The notes: generated from the sequence alone by a model not told the origin. A DNA stretch of 64,000 nt from Natronomonas moolapensis 8.8.11 (GCF_000591055.1 NC_020388.1:1860001-1924000), one strand, 5' to 3'; shown: positions 17,398-26,599, numbered from the stretch's first letter. Numbers and translations: made by a program.

Positions 17398-18943
17398 GTA
17401 TGTGTTTACCCCGAGGATGCAACAGCGGGTACGGTCTGAGCTCGTGAAATCATCTCGTTGTTTCGAGCGATTCGCTTGAACTCGTCGTAGGGATTGCGTC
17501 CCTGCTGGCGGCACGTCGCCAGCAGGGACAGCAGCGTCTCATGCACGAACATACCGCGGTCGTTCCGGAGTGTTCCGATGATTTTCCGGAGAACCACTGG
17601 CTCACGGAGCGCATTTTCAGCGGCGTTGTTCGTTGGGGAGACCGCTGGCTCACCGATAAAGGTGAGCCAGTGGTCGAGGCCTCCTTCGATCTTGCCGAGT
17701 AGTGTTGCCACTGGTCCGTCAGGAACTGACCGTTCTATCAGCGATTCAAGCTCTCTCCGCGCCACACGTTGGAGTTCTGCTCGCTCGCGGACTGTCAAGT
17801 CGCTCTCCAGCCGGGTCTGGAGAGCGACGTACAGCTGTTTGAGGGCACGGTAGATCGGTTCGCCTTCCGTCTGTTTCTCGGCGGCGTCTTCAGCCTCCCG
17901 TAGAATATGCGCCCAACACCGCTGGAGGTTGCTGCTGAAAGCCGGATACGCCGTCCACCCGTCACAGACGACTGTTCCCGCGAAGTCCTCGCCGAGGACT
18001 TCCGCGGGAACATCACTTCCTCGACTCTCCCTAGCCACGTACAGCGTGTGCTCCTCGGTGGTGAACGTCCAGATCCATGCCTGTTCGCCGTCGCGTTTAA
18101 TTCCAGTCTCGTCAACGTGGACAACGTCGGCTTGCTGGATCTGACGGCGAATCTGCTCGTATTCACAGCGACCGGCGCGTGCAACGCGCTCGGTCGCGTG
18201 CCACGCGGACGCACCCGTGAACTCCAGTCCGTGGAGTTGTTCGAAGCGATCGGCGATCTTCCGGTAGGGAAGGCGGTGATCGTACCGAGAGAGCGCCGCC
18301 TGTGCGATGACATTCACCCCGAACTGCCCCTCATCGGGGCAGTCGGGGTGTGAGGCGACAGTCTCGGCACCACAGGAGTGGCACTCGTAGTGATGGCGGT
18401 TGTACTGTGTGACCTCTGGTGGCTGTGGATCCGGGAGTTCCTCGACGAGTCGGGGGCTGACGCCCGCCGACTCGTCGAACGCTTCACCACAGTCTGGACA
18501 GCAGTCACAGGTAACCTCGATCTCTTGATCCGGGTCAGGAGCGTCGCGCCATTCCGGGTCATGTCCGGACTTTCGGCCAGGCGTGCCACCGTCAGTACGT
18601 GGTTGTTCGTCGTCCTCGTCCCCATCGGACGAGGACGACTCCTCCTGGTCCGATTGGTCTTTGCTCGGTGGTGTATGGGGTCCCTCGTACCACCGAAGCT
18701 TGGCTCTGAGCCGCTTGTTCTCCTCTCGAAGTTCCTCGTTCTCTTTCTCAAGTGCGACCAGACGCTCAAGGATCTCTTCCTTGGTAGGTTCCGAAGAGGT
18801 CATGAACAGGCGAGACGGGATGGTCTCCGGTCTGGAGACCATCCCTCGAAAGCGTGTTTGCCCGCCTGTTGCATCAGTCTACGACACCAGTTGGGTGGCA
18901 CTCACGAGAGAGTGACGATATCCATCTGGGGGTAAACACGTAC
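17398..18943 (-). mobile_element. Complete IS66-family element, 1546 bp
   Basis: The ends are imperfect inverted repeats: GTATGTGTTTACCCC at the left and, read inward from the right, GTACGTGTTTACCCC. It is flanked by the duplication CTCGAATA. It carries a single transposase gene without the small accessory genes (tnpA/tnpB type) of the long IS66 form. The intact ends, intact gene and perfect duplication point to recent insertion into tnpB. Confidence 0.9.
17406..18803 (-). CDS. IS66-family transposase
   Basis: 465 residues starting MTSSEPTKEEILERLVALEK. An N-terminal leucine-zipper-like helix (ELREENKRLRAKLRWYEG) is followed by an acidic linker, a zinc-binding segment (CDCCPDCGEA; CHSCGAE) and the DDE core: VVHVDETGIK, VVCDGWTAY and SPTNNAAENALREP. 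HPTP-like linker TPPSKDQSDQEE is as in other haloarchaeal members. The ATG at 18803 is preferred over one 13 codons upstream. It appears intact and potentially active. Confidence 0.93.
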   Translation of the reverse strand: MTSSEPTKEEILERLVALEKENEELREENKRLRAKLRWYEGPHTPPSKDQSDQEESSSSDGDEDDEQPRTDGGTPGRKSGHDPEWRDAPDPDQEIEVTCDCCPDCGEAFDESAGVSPRLVEELPDPQPPEVTQYNRHHYECHSCGAETVASHPDCPDEGQFGVNVIAQAALSRYDHRLPYRKIADRFEQLHGLEFTGASAWHATERVARAGRCEYEQIRRQIQQADVVHVDETGIKRDGEQAWIWTFTTEEHTLYVARESRGSDVPAEVLGEDFAGTVVCDGWTAYPAFSSNLQRCWAHILREAEDAAEKQTEGEPIYRALKQLYVALQTRLESDLTVRERAELQRVARRELESLIERSVPDGPVATLLGKIEGGLDHWLTFIGEPAVSPTNNAAENALREPVVLRKIIGTLRNDRGMFVHETLLSLLATCRQQGRNPYDEFKRIARNNEMISRAQTVPAVASSG

Positions 18944-18951
18944 CTCGAATA
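18944..18951. repeat. IS66 target-site duplication, right copy
   Basis: CTCGAATA, identical to 17390-17397. The interrupted tnpB frame resumes within this copy. Confidence 0.92.
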
Positions 18952-19309
18952 CAAGGCCGAAGTCGAGGGTGTCGAAGTCGTAGGGGTCTCAGAGCGCGAC
19001 ACGAGCAAGACGTGTTGCGTCTGCGGTAGAGAAGACGAGAGTCAGCGTGTCGAACGTGGCTTGTATGTCTGCGAGCCGTGTGACGCGGCGTTCAACGCTG
19101 ACGTGAATGGGGCGGAGAACATCCGTCTCGAGTTGAAGCAAAGTAACTCCGAGTCTGCTCCCGATTTGGGTGGGGATAGGAGTACCGGCTGGTTGGCACA
19201 GCCCAAAGTCTACCTTCATGGCCTCTCCCGAGGATTCCAACCTCGGGAAGAGGTGGTGGACTGCAAACCCTAATATCCCAATCCAGCGGTGCGGTGCCGT
19301 GGGATTCCG

Positions 19310-19323
19310 CCGCCTTCAGGCGG
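19310..19323 (+). repeat. Right-end hairpin of the TnpB element
   Basis: CCGCC-TTCA-GGCGG, followed by AGGAGGATGTCA. In IS200/IS605 elements the right end folds into hairpins that are recognised during transposition, and the transcript through it forms the scaffold of the TnpB guide RNA. The sequence after the element, from about 19335, would be the guide. Confidence 0.65.
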
Positions 19324-19337
19324 AGGAGGATGTCAAG

Positions 19338-19520
19338 TACGGTCGAACGAGCGCGTTGGATACCGAATATTTCAACAACGGAGACAGTATTCGAAAGCAA
19401 AAGTCCAGCCAAATGCAGCTGAATACCGAGCTTCATCAGCAATCGCGGTGTCGCTTCTCGCTCCACAAGGTCTAACTCGAGTTGGTCGATACTACCGCTG
19501 AGGCTAGCGTTTTCGGGCAT
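19338..19520 (-). pseudogene. IS6-family transposase N-terminal fragment
   Basis: MPENASLSGSIDQLELDLVE, REATPRLLMKLGIQLHLAGL and NTVSVVEIFGIQRARSTV are the first ~60 residues of a haloarchaeal IS6-type transposase; the frame then runs into the TnpB right end. The TnpB element therefore inserted in, or recombined with, an older IS6 copy. A related relic lies at 7169. Confidence 0.8.
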
Positions 19521-19592
19521 AGAGCACTCGGAAGACGCTACGCCTCACTCTTCAGTCCTTATTTGAACACCGCGTTGGCAATCGAGGAATGG

Positions 19593-19601
19593 TTTTTATA
19601 C
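19593..19601 (+). promoter_or_regulatory. TATA-like box of mcrBC
   Basis: TTTTTATAC lies 25-33 bases upstream of the mcrB ATG at 19626, the box A distance of a leaderless archaeal transcript. It is just outside the IS debris, so the operon seems to have kept its own promoter. Confidence 0.6.
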
Positions 19602-19625
19602 CCCACACGACACCTGTATGTCATA

Positions 19626-20855
19626 ATGAGTAGCTCGTCGGAGGAGTATACTGTCGAGGAGGCAAAGGAGAACATTGGGGTTCTTCGACGTGTTGCCGAG
19701 GATGTCGTCGACGCGATCGAAAATGCAGAGGGTGAAGAGGTACTGGAGTATCTCATCGAAGAACAAGCGCTCGACAGATTACACGACGGTGAGCGTGGTC
19801 TCGGCCAGGTTCGTCGGGGCGTCCTCGAATCACCACTTGCATCCGACCGACTCAAGCGTATTGTGAGCCTCCGGGGCGACGAAACCCCTGAGGAAATTCT
19901 GGTTCCTCAGGGTGTTCAGCGAAACGCAAAGGTTGCACTAGAGGCTGGGAAGCCGGTCGTCCTCTACGGGCCGACCGGGACCGGGAAAACGACCTTCGCC
20001 AAGCAGCTCGCTCGGGAGACGAGCATCGGCTACAGTCTCAATACTGCGACGCCGTCGTGGACTCCGTCCGATATCATCGGTGGTATCAGTCCGGATTATA
20101 CAGGCGAATCGCTCAGTTACCGTACGAAGCTCGGATGTGTCTCTGAGGCGGTGGAGCGTGCACGTGACTTCGATGTCAAGTATGGAGTGATACTCGACGA
20201 AATCACACGAGCGGACATCTCGAAGATTTTCGGACCCCTCTATACAGCCATCGAGAACCCCCACCAGACGATCTTTGAGACCGACGAGGAGACGACGATC
20301 GAACTCGACGAGCGGGTGAACATCATCTGTACGATGAATATGTCGGACCGAACGGTGAACGAACTCGACAACGCGATCACCCGCCGATTTGCGATGATCG
20401 AGCTCGACGAGTACGAGGAAGACAAACGTCGGCAGCTGTTCAAACACTGGATCACCACGTACGTTACCAGCGAGACGGATCTTGACGAGAACGAGATTCT
20501 ACGGCTTTTCGAGCGTGATTACGAGGGGATCAATCACGGGAATGAAGCGACCTCACAGGGACCGATTATGCGGTTCGGCCCGATGCACTACCGTGACGTG
20601 GCAGTCTTCCTCGGCGTCGGATGTCGTGAGGGCGGCGAATACGAATACGACCAAACGGACGCAGTCGGCCAAGCGTTCCGTACCTACATCGTTCCTCGTC
20701 TGCTGAATGCCGCGGCATTCCCGCAGATCGAACGGATCGCAGAACACTACCGAGCACTCAACGGCGAATTCGAGGACTACGACCTATCACCCGCAGCTGA
20801 ACTCGCAGAACGCGAACTCGAACAGGAGCGTCGCCAGATGGGTTCCTACGAGTAA
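19626..20855 (+). CDS. mcrB: McrB-like AAA+ GTPase/ATPase subunit
   Basis: 409 residues from MSSSSEEYTVEEAKENIGVL. A helical N-terminus of about 90 residues precedes a MoxR/McrB-type AAA+ module: VVLYGPTGTGKTTFAKQLA (Walker A, ~112-122), YGVILDEITRAD (Walker B), VNIICTMNMSDRT (sensor 1) and NAITRRFAMIEL (arginine region). McrB forms hexamers that power DNA translocation for the McrC nuclease, restricting modified DNA. The N-terminal part is short and lacks a recognisable modified-base reader, so the recognised modification is unknown. It overlaps mcrC by one base. Confidence 0.85.
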   Translation: MSSSSEEYTVEEAKENIGVLRRVAEDVVDAIENAEGEEVLEYLIEEQALDRLHDGERGLGQVRRGVLESPLASDRLKRIVSLRGDETPEEILVPQGVQRNAKVALEAGKPVVLYGPTGTGKTTFAKQLARETSIGYSLNTATPSWTPSDIIGGISPDYTGESLSYRTKLGCVSEAVERARDFDVKYGVILDEITRADISKIFGPLYTAIENPHQTIFETDEETTIELDERVNIICTMNMSDRTVNELDNAITRRFAMIELDEYEEDKRRQLFKHWITTYVTSETDLDENEILRLFERDYEGINHGNEATSQGPIMRFGPMHYRDVAVFLGVGCREGGEYEYDQTDAVGQAFRTYIVPRLLNAAAFPQIERIAEHYRALNGEFEDYDLSPAAELAERELEQERRQMGSYE

Positions 20856-22621
20856 TGAGCACCGTCGACGAAGTCTACGAATACGGGCAAGATACCTTCA
20901 ATATCCCCGAGCGGGGAAAGATCCGGATAGAGGGCTGTCCGTCGTCCATACTGGATCAGCTTCGTCGCGCGTCGTTCACCCAGGAGAGTCCCGGCGTTTT
21001 CACGAAGAGTCAGGAAGCATTCGATTCGGATCAAGAATACGAGGTCGTGACCGTCACAGTAGACGGTGACGACAACGAGACACTCCACGTCGAAGCGACG
21101 GACATCGTCGGCGTCGTGAGCCTCACACCATCGTCGAAGGTACAGGTCGATCCAAAGATCGACTGGGAGTACATCTTCGATATGCTGTTGGCGGTTTACG
21201 ACCAAAACCGGTCGATCGAGTATCACGGCATCCCACTCCAGGATTTCCTCTCCGACGACATCCATCTCGACGACGTATTCGTCGTCTTGGCGATCAACTA
21301 CCTCGACGGGGTGGAGAGGATCCAGCGGAACGGATACATCCGGGACCTCGTCATCAGACGGACGAATAGCTTGGACGGTCGCGGAAACATCGACGTCGAG
21401 CAGACGCTCTTGAATCACGCTCGGGGAACGATCGAGCCACAGTGGATTCACAACGAGACTGAATACAACAACGCTGTCAACTCACTGCTTCATTACGCGG
21501 GGAAAACACTCCTTCGACTGTTCCGACAGAACGCCCACGAGAACGATCATCCGGCGTACGACCGCATCTTCTCCGAGGTTCATCGGGAAGTAGAGCGACT
21601 AGAGAGTATGGAAGTGGACAGCGGGCTGGATCGGATGGACGAGTACAGAGAGATCTCGTTGTATGACCTTCCGAAACAGCGTCAGTACTACGAGAAAGCG
21701 TTCGATATTTCCAAGGCGGTGATGTCCTCGTCTCTCGGCCAGCAACTGCGTGACGGGCCCAGAGAGCTGGTCGTGGACTACGTCCTGAATATGGAGTCGC
21801 TCTTTGAGCAGTACTCCCAAGTCGTCATCGAACGGGAACTCAACCATATCAACTCCTACGACCACCTCGGTGACTTAGATGACGTTACTCCGGTTCGGTC
21901 ACCGTCGGTCAAGCCGTTCGAGGGCGAAGGCCAAATATACCACGAGCCCGATCACGCGCTGCAGGAAGGCGAGGAGACTATCGCCGTGTTGGACTCGAAG
22001 TACTACGCTGAAGGCCACGATCCGGTGAAAGAGTCCCCGTCGCGGTCGAGGCTGTTCAGTTACGCCTACCTGCTACAGACTGAACGGCTCGCATTCCTCT
22101 GTCCGTTGCTCGAACCACGGCGACGACAGGTGGCACAGACGGGAGCCGAATTACAGATTGTCTCACCGGAAGGTGAGTTCGGGTTGGACGCGTACGACGA
22201 GGTCGTCCACGATTATCTCCATAGCGTCCTCGTCGAGAGAGCCCCAGAACTCGAAGCATTCCGTGCTGTCGCAGAGCCAAAGAACGAACTGTGTATTGAT
22301 GGCGTTGACGAAAGCGATCTGGAACGTGCGACGGATATGAGTGGTCCCTTCACGTTCAAAGACGCACGGGACTTCTCCCTACGGATCATCAAAGCAGCTG
22401 CTGACGAACACTCGTGGGACGTTCGCAATCGATACGATCTGGAGCAGGACGGCGACTGGACGCGAGAACAGATCGAAACGCGGTGTGAACGCCGGTACGA
22501 GCATACGACGACGTGTGTGCCCGTCTTCCGCCGGGATGGTGGACAAGAGTGGATTGATCTCTACTTCCTTGAGAATGGGACCGGTGAAGTAGAAAAGGAA
22601 GGGCCGCTGAAACTGTTGTAA
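20855..22621 (+). CDS. mcrC: McrC-like restriction nuclease subunit
   Basis: 588 residues. The N-terminal beta domain (SLTPSSKVQVDPKIDWEYIF) and helical middle (LINYLDGVERIQRNGYIRDL-like region) are typical of McrC, which activates McrB. The catalytic block is HEPDHALQEGEETIAVLDSK plus YYAEG (D near 380, D-S-K), the PD-(D/E)XK motif. At 588 residues it is longer than E. coli McrC (~350); the extra ~150 C-terminal residues (from about FTFKDARDFSLRIIKA) may be an added domain. Cotranscribed with mcrB. Confidence 0.85.
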   Translation: MSTVDEVYEYGQDTFNIPERGKIRIEGCPSSILDQLRRASFTQESPGVFTKSQEAFDSDQEYEVVTVTVDGDDNETLHVEATDIVGVVSLTPSSKVQVDPKIDWEYIFDMLLAVYDQNRSIEYHGIPLQDFLSDDIHLDDVFVVLAINYLDGVERIQRNGYIRDLVIRRTNSLDGRGNIDVEQTLLNHARGTIEPQWIHNETEYNNAVNSLLHYAGKTLLRLFRQNAHENDHPAYDRIFSEVHREVERLESMEVDSGLDRMDEYREISLYDLPKQRQYYEKAFDISKAVMSSSLGQQLRDGPRELVVDYVLNMESLFEQYSQVVIERELNHINSYDHLGDLDDVTPVRSPSVKPFEGEGQIYHEPDHALQEGEETIAVLDSKYYAEGHDPVKESPSRSRLFSYAYLLQTERLAFLCPLLEPRRRQVAQTGAELQIVSPEGEFGLDAYDEVVHDYLHSVLVERAPELEAFRAVAEPKNELCIDGVDESDLERATDMSGPFTFKDARDFSLRIIKAAADEHSWDVRNRYDLEQDGDWTREQIETRCERRYEHTTTCVPVFRRDGGQEWIDLYFLENGTGEVEKEGPLKLL

Positions 22622-22637
22622 TTTGGATTTAGAGGGC

Positions 22638-23021
22638 TCAGAACGGCGACGTGATCCAATTACCGTCTCCCCGCCGCTCCAGCTGTGGCCCGAAGACCTC
22701 CTGCAGCGAGTAGAGCTCATCATCGTATCGCAGGTCGTAGGTTTTCCCTTGGCGATGGAAGGACCCCTCGACGACGATCTGGATCGTCGGACTCTGGTAC
22801 TCCAGGTCGTCGGCCCGTTGATCCATCTCCCTCGCCAACTCGTTGACGAACTCCTCGTCGTCGAGCAGCTTCTCCAGTCCGACTACGCTCACCTCGTCCG
22901 GGACATCGTCGTTCGTGAGACGCTGGAGAAACTCCTCAATCGGCATCTGGTGGTCGAACGTCTCGTACTCCCCAGCCACGACGATGTTGTACTGCCCGGG
23001 GATTCGGCCTGGTCCTGCCAT
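22638..23021 (-). CDS. Small protein of the DUF1156/DUF499 cassette
   Basis: 127 residues starting MAGPGRIPGQYNIVVAGEYE. It contains PIEEFLQRLTNDDVPDEVSV, an acidic helix pair (LLDDEEFVNELAREMDQRAD) and a beta-rich end (TIQIVVEGSFHRQGK). It has no recognised family. It starts two bases after the methyltransferase stop, so it is almost certainly translated from the same mRNA and works with that enzyme. In bacterial relatives of the cassette a small DUF3780 gene is often present; equivalence is a guess. Confidence 0.7.
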   Translation of the reverse strand: MAGPGRIPGQYNIVVAGEYETFDHQMPIEEFLQRLTNDDVPDEVSVVGLEKLLDDEEFVNELAREMDQRADDLEYQSPTIQIVVEGSFHRQGKTYDLRYDDELYSLQEVFGPQLERRGDGNWITSPF

Positions 23022-23023
23022 CG

Positions 23024-25684
23024 TTAGTAGCTCGTAATGTCCCGATCCCCAAGTACTCGGGTGTAGGTGTCGTCGCCCGTCACGTCCGCCAGCCGCCCGG
23101 CGAGTTCGCGCAGGTCGTCGTCGACACCCCACTTGTCGACGTAGTTCTGGACGGCCCGACCCTTCTCGTAGCGGTAGCGCAGGAACTGGAGCTTGTCGAG
23201 ATTCGAGAGGTGGTCACCGCCGTCGCCGTTGACGCGCTCTTGGATGTACCCTCGGCGTTTCTCGGTGTCCCACGTCCCGAGTTCGAAGCCGTCGTCCTGA
23301 TCGTAGAGACGCATCTCTTTCAGTTCCTCGGGCGTGGCGTTCGTCCCCCGGCAGAGTTTGTTCACATCATCGAAGGATGGATTGTCGCTATCGAGGAGAT
23401 CGATGAACACGTCCTCGACGCCGATGTCGCTGGCTTCTTGGATGATCCCATAGATCTCCTGGACGACTTCTTTCGCGGACATAATCTCGCCGTCGCGCTG
23501 GACCTTACCGTGGTGCTTGGAGTATTCGCGGAAACACGCACCCATCTCCATCACGCCGATGTCGCCACGGGAGAGGTCACGGTTCTCTTCGAGTTGCTTG
23601 CGGGTGCGGCGGGCTGTTCGGTAGATGTCTCGGCGGAGTGAGTTCCAACTCGCTGCGTCGCGGTCGTTTGCTGGACGTGCAATAATAACTATATCGAACG
23701 AAACCGACTCACCTATTACCAATTTATTGAGGTCGGCCGAAACAGGATACGTAGCAGTTACCTCGAACCCGACCTCGCAAAGTGATTCTAAGAGTTCACC
23801 CCACGAATCCGAGTCACTATGATGATAGGTGAAACAAAATGCACCATCCTCTTTTATACAGTGTCTGACGGTGGCGAACGCTTGTTTGATTTCTTCCTCA
23901 AACTCTTCAACACCCTTCCCCTGCGACGGATTAGCGACAATACTGTCTTCTTTAGGCGTCTCGGTCGGGTCGAAGTGCTCATACTCGGTTTGGAGCACGA
24001 CCCGTAGCCAAACGTAAAAAAAGTCAGAAAGCTCAGAGTAAATGATGTTGTCATAATATGGCGGATCTGATAGCACAACGTCGAATTCATCTTCCTTATC
24101 GATTGTTCTAGCGTCACCGTACAGGAGCGTCGAATTTTCACCGATAGGCTTTCCAAACTCGGGGGTTTCAACGCTATCTCCATCCTCGACATATCTTTCA
24201 GTCGGTGCCGATGCGTACCTGATTCCCCGCAAAAGCTTTCGCCACGTAGATTCAAATGTGCCTCTTCCGTACTCTGTTCCCCAGACATTGTTCTCAACAA
24301 AGTCCATCTGGGGATCAAACCCATTACTCTTAAACACACCCTCAATCTTGTTCGCAGAGAGATTATAAATGGTAAATGTGTTCTGGAACATCAGAGAGTC
24401 TGAGAAAGCAAGCAGAAGGTACTCTTTTAGATTCTGATCTTCGATCTCTGAAATGGATTTCAGCAGTTTCGACAATACGAGTTTCTGGCGGTCGTTGAAC
24501 ATATCCGACCAGTGCTCGTAGCCGTGTTCGAACACGTCGCTACCATCAATCGACGAAGACTGGGTTTTGGATCCTTTTGGAATGGATAAGCTTGGTACGA
24601 ACTGCTTCAGCTCTTCCGCTTCTTCCCACTCCTTCTCCGCAGTTTCGGCTCTCTCTAAGTCGCTAGGTAGCGCTTCTCTGTAGCCCTTCACCTCGGAGCG
24701 GTCCAAGTCCTTATCGTCGCAGTGTTCACAGTAATATTCTAAAGCATAGAGGCGTGTTCTGAACTCGCCTTGCTCTCCGATTGCATCAGTGATATTGTAT
24801 TTCTGTCCGCAATCGGGACAGTTGTACTTCCCACCACGGGAGACGTTCCCTTCCTTCGGAACGAACCCATGCCCACATTCGTTGCAAACGCTCTCCGATT
24901 GCCAGTCGTCTACGAGCGTCACCGAACCACAGTCGGGACAGAGAACATTATACTTGTCACTATTTTCGTAACGCCCCGCAGCAACTCGATAATCCTTGAA
25001 CAGCGGAACCGTGTGCCCACAGGAGACGCAGTCTAACTCCTTCACCCAAAAGTTGTACATCACATCGGCGTCATGATCTCCGTTCGGACAGAGCGTCTTG
25101 TAGTACTGCGTGATCTCTTCGGCAACATCAGCTTTGACCTGCTCAAAGGCCGCCTCTAATTCCTCGACATCGGTCACGCCTGCTTCGAGTTCCTTCTTCG
25201 TGACGAACCATGCGACAGGATTCAGGTCGTTACCGACGACCTCGGCACCGAACCGTGACGCCTCAACGAGCGACGTACCGCCGCCCATAAACGGGTCCAA
25301 GACCTTCTTGTCCGCGACGCGAACGTCCTTGGAATACAGTTCCCAGAGGCTCTCAGGGTCGCTCATATCGACGCGATCGATGAGCGATGCGATGTTGGTC
25401 TGCGTCTCGTCGCCCCAATCAGCGAGCGTCTCGTTATCCTGTCCGGGCTCGAAGACCTCGACCTTCTCTGGGTCGTCGAGAAGCGTGTACAGCGAAATTG
25501 TGCGGAAAACACATCCGAGTCTTCGGGCCCACCACTTGTGCATCGTGTAGATCGGCCGGTAGTACATCTTCGCCCGGCCTTCCTTCGCTGCGATTTCGTT
25601 CACGCGCTCGATGGGGAAGCCCCGTTCGATGGGGAGTTCTGTCCGCTCGCGTTCAGTTGGTGGAGACCCGGATTGCTCAGACAT
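23024..25684 (-). CDS. DUF1156 DNA methyltransferase
   Basis: 886 residues. The DUF1156 N-terminus (PIERGFPIERVNEIAAKEGR; MHKWWARRLGCVFR) is followed by the SAM-binding motif VLDPFMGGGTSLVEASRFGA (~131), NDLNPVAWF, several zinc-ribbon Cys pairs (CVSCG, CPDCG, CNECG, CPDCG between ~215 and 300) and the catalytic VVLSDPPYYDNIIYSEL (~538). The DPPY motif indicates amino-methylation of adenine or N4-cytosine. It is known from phage-defence cassettes with DUF499 ATPases and SNF2 helicases, all present nearby. The likely role is marking host DNA as self. The zinc ribbons may guide site recognition. Confidence 0.9.
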   Translation of the reverse strand: MSEQSGSPPTERERTELPIERGFPIERVNEIAAKEGRAKMYYRPIYTMHKWWARRLGCVFRTISLYTLLDDPEKVEVFEPGQDNETLADWGDETQTNIASLIDRVDMSDPESLWELYSKDVRVADKKVLDPFMGGGTSLVEASRFGAEVVGNDLNPVAWFVTKKELEAGVTDVEELEAAFEQVKADVAEEITQYYKTLCPNGDHDADVMYNFWVKELDCVSCGHTVPLFKDYRVAAGRYENSDKYNVLCPDCGSVTLVDDWQSESVCNECGHGFVPKEGNVSRGGKYNCPDCGQKYNITDAIGEQGEFRTRLYALEYYCEHCDDKDLDRSEVKGYREALPSDLERAETAEKEWEEAEELKQFVPSLSIPKGSKTQSSSIDGSDVFEHGYEHWSDMFNDRQKLVLSKLLKSISEIEDQNLKEYLLLAFSDSLMFQNTFTIYNLSANKIEGVFKSNGFDPQMDFVENNVWGTEYGRGTFESTWRKLLRGIRYASAPTERYVEDGDSVETPEFGKPIGENSTLLYGDARTIDKEDEFDVVLSDPPYYDNIIYSELSDFFYVWLRVVLQTEYEHFDPTETPKEDSIVANPSQGKGVEEFEEEIKQAFATVRHCIKEDGAFCFTYHHSDSDSWGELLESLCEVGFEVTATYPVSADLNKLVIGESVSFDIVIIARPANDRDAASWNSLRRDIYRTARRTRKQLEENRDLSRGDIGVMEMGACFREYSKHHGKVQRDGEIMSAKEVVQEIYGIIQEASDIGVEDVFIDLLDSDNPSFDDVNKLCRGTNATPEELKEMRLYDQDDGFELGTWDTEKRRGYIQERVNGDGGDHLSNLDKLQFLRYRYEKGRAVQNYVDKWGVDDDLRELAGRLADVTGDDTYTRVLGDRDITSY

Positions 25685-25753
25685 AATTCACTATACGGTA
25701 GGGATTACAGACGAGCCTCATAAGTGTACAGTCTCCTGCTGTCGTTCGTTCGG

Positions 25754-26599
25754 TCACTCGGAGTTCTCAGTACGCACGACCGAGCCGTCCGACGCCCGTT
25801 CGATTACGCCGATCTGTTCTAACCATTCGATCCCCGACGACGCAGTCTCATCACCGACGCGTCGCTGGATGGCCGGCTCTGGAACACCCCGGTACAGGTC
25901 GTCGCTGTATTCGTGTTCTCGAAGTGCGTCGATGGCGGTGCTGACCGCCCGACCATCTTGAACTCGGTCGTGGAGCACGTTGATTTCCTCGTGAATATCG
26001 AAGACGTACCCCTGGTCACGCAACCGGTCCAGTTTGTGTTTCATCGCGCCGATGAACTCGTCTCGCCCAAGCAATTCGAGCTGGGTGTGAACCTCGTCGA
26101 CGATTACGTCCTCGTCGATTCCCGTCTGGGCGATCCGGACCATATCGTCGACATCGTCCTCTCGATTGGCGACGGCTTTGAACAGGAAGATGTCGTTCAA
26201 CGAAACCGCTCTGACGGTGAGATGCCCCTCGTCGAACAGGTGACGACTCCGATCGACCATCGACTGAGTCAGTCGGATGACGCCGGCCACCTGTTCGTGA
26301 AACACGTCAAACCGCCGTCGGTCGTTTTGCAGAATGAACGCAGCCCCGAGTTCGTCGTATTCCTCAGAAAGCTCCTCTTCGGGCTCGTATCCCGCAGCCG
26401 TCAGTACCTGCCACAATCGCTGGAGTTCGGCTTGTTCCCGGACGATTAAATCGATGTCCTTCGTGGCGTTCTTGAGATCGTCCAGTGTGAGCGCACCCCC
26501 ACCGATGAGATAGACCGTTAACTCGTCTTCAAGCAGGCCTGCAAGTTCACTGAACTGTCCCCGAATCGCGTCCGAGCCGAAGGTAGCTTCTCTAGTCAT
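25754..26599 (-). CDS. Nucleotidyltransferase-fold protein (DUF6036/AbiEii-like)
   Basis: 281 residues starting MTREATFGSDAIRGQF. VYLIGGGALTLDDLKNATKD plus IDLIV is the Gly-Gly turn and the D-x-D-type acidic pair of a minimal nucleotidyltransferase, followed by RRFDVFHEQV. The C-terminal half is helical and ends in a winged-helix-like segment. It overlaps the upstream wHTH gene (ATGA), an arrangement like AbiEi-AbiEii toxin-antitoxin pairs where the NTase is the toxin. Whether it transfers nucleotides is not shown. Confidence 0.75.
   Translation of the reverse strand: MTREATFGSDAIRGQFSELAGLLEDELTVYLIGGGALTLDDLKNATKDIDLIVREQAELQRLWQVLTAAGYEPEEELSEEYDELGAAFILQNDRRRFDVFHEQVAGVIRLTQSMVDRSRHLFDEGHLTVRAVSLNDIFLFKAVANREDDVDDMVRIAQTGIDEDVIVDEVHTQLELLGRDEFIGAMKHKLDRLRDQGYVFDIHEEINVLHDRVQDGRAVSTAIDALREHEYSDDLYRGVPEPAIQRRVGDETASSGIEWLEQIGVIERASDGSVVRTENSE

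Larger units (their letters stand above)
16400..19273 (+). pseudogene. tnpB: TnpB (RNA-guided nuclease) interrupted by IS66
   Basis: The 5' part (16400-17397) starts MLEIHRTHRAKILNHNQVAE and includes the first RuvC aspartate in GIDLGICNFAAV and the RuvC-II glutamate region INIGKLAGVRED. The 3' part (18944-19273) holds a CCVCGRED ... CEPC zinc ribbon and the last RuvC aspartate (CDAAFNADVNGAENI). Removing IS66 and one copy of its 8-bp duplication joins ILE to YKAEVEG in frame, restoring a full TnpB. As it stands the first part ends at a TAG inside the IS66 duplication, so the nuclease cannot form. Confidence 0.9.
16245..19334 (+). mobile_element. IS200/IS605-group (IS1341-type) TnpB element, split by IS66
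   Basis: The element carries only tnpB. Its left end includes the hairpin CCTGCGG-CTTTAG-CCGCAGG near 16264, and its right end the hairpin CCGCC-TTCA-GGCGG followed by AGGAGGATGTCA. It inserted between a MazF remnant and an IS6-type transposase fragment, then was itself cut by an IS66 element at 17398. The left boundary is uncertain by about 15 bases. No tnpA (Y1 transposase) is present, so movement would need a helper in trans. Confidence 0.75.
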
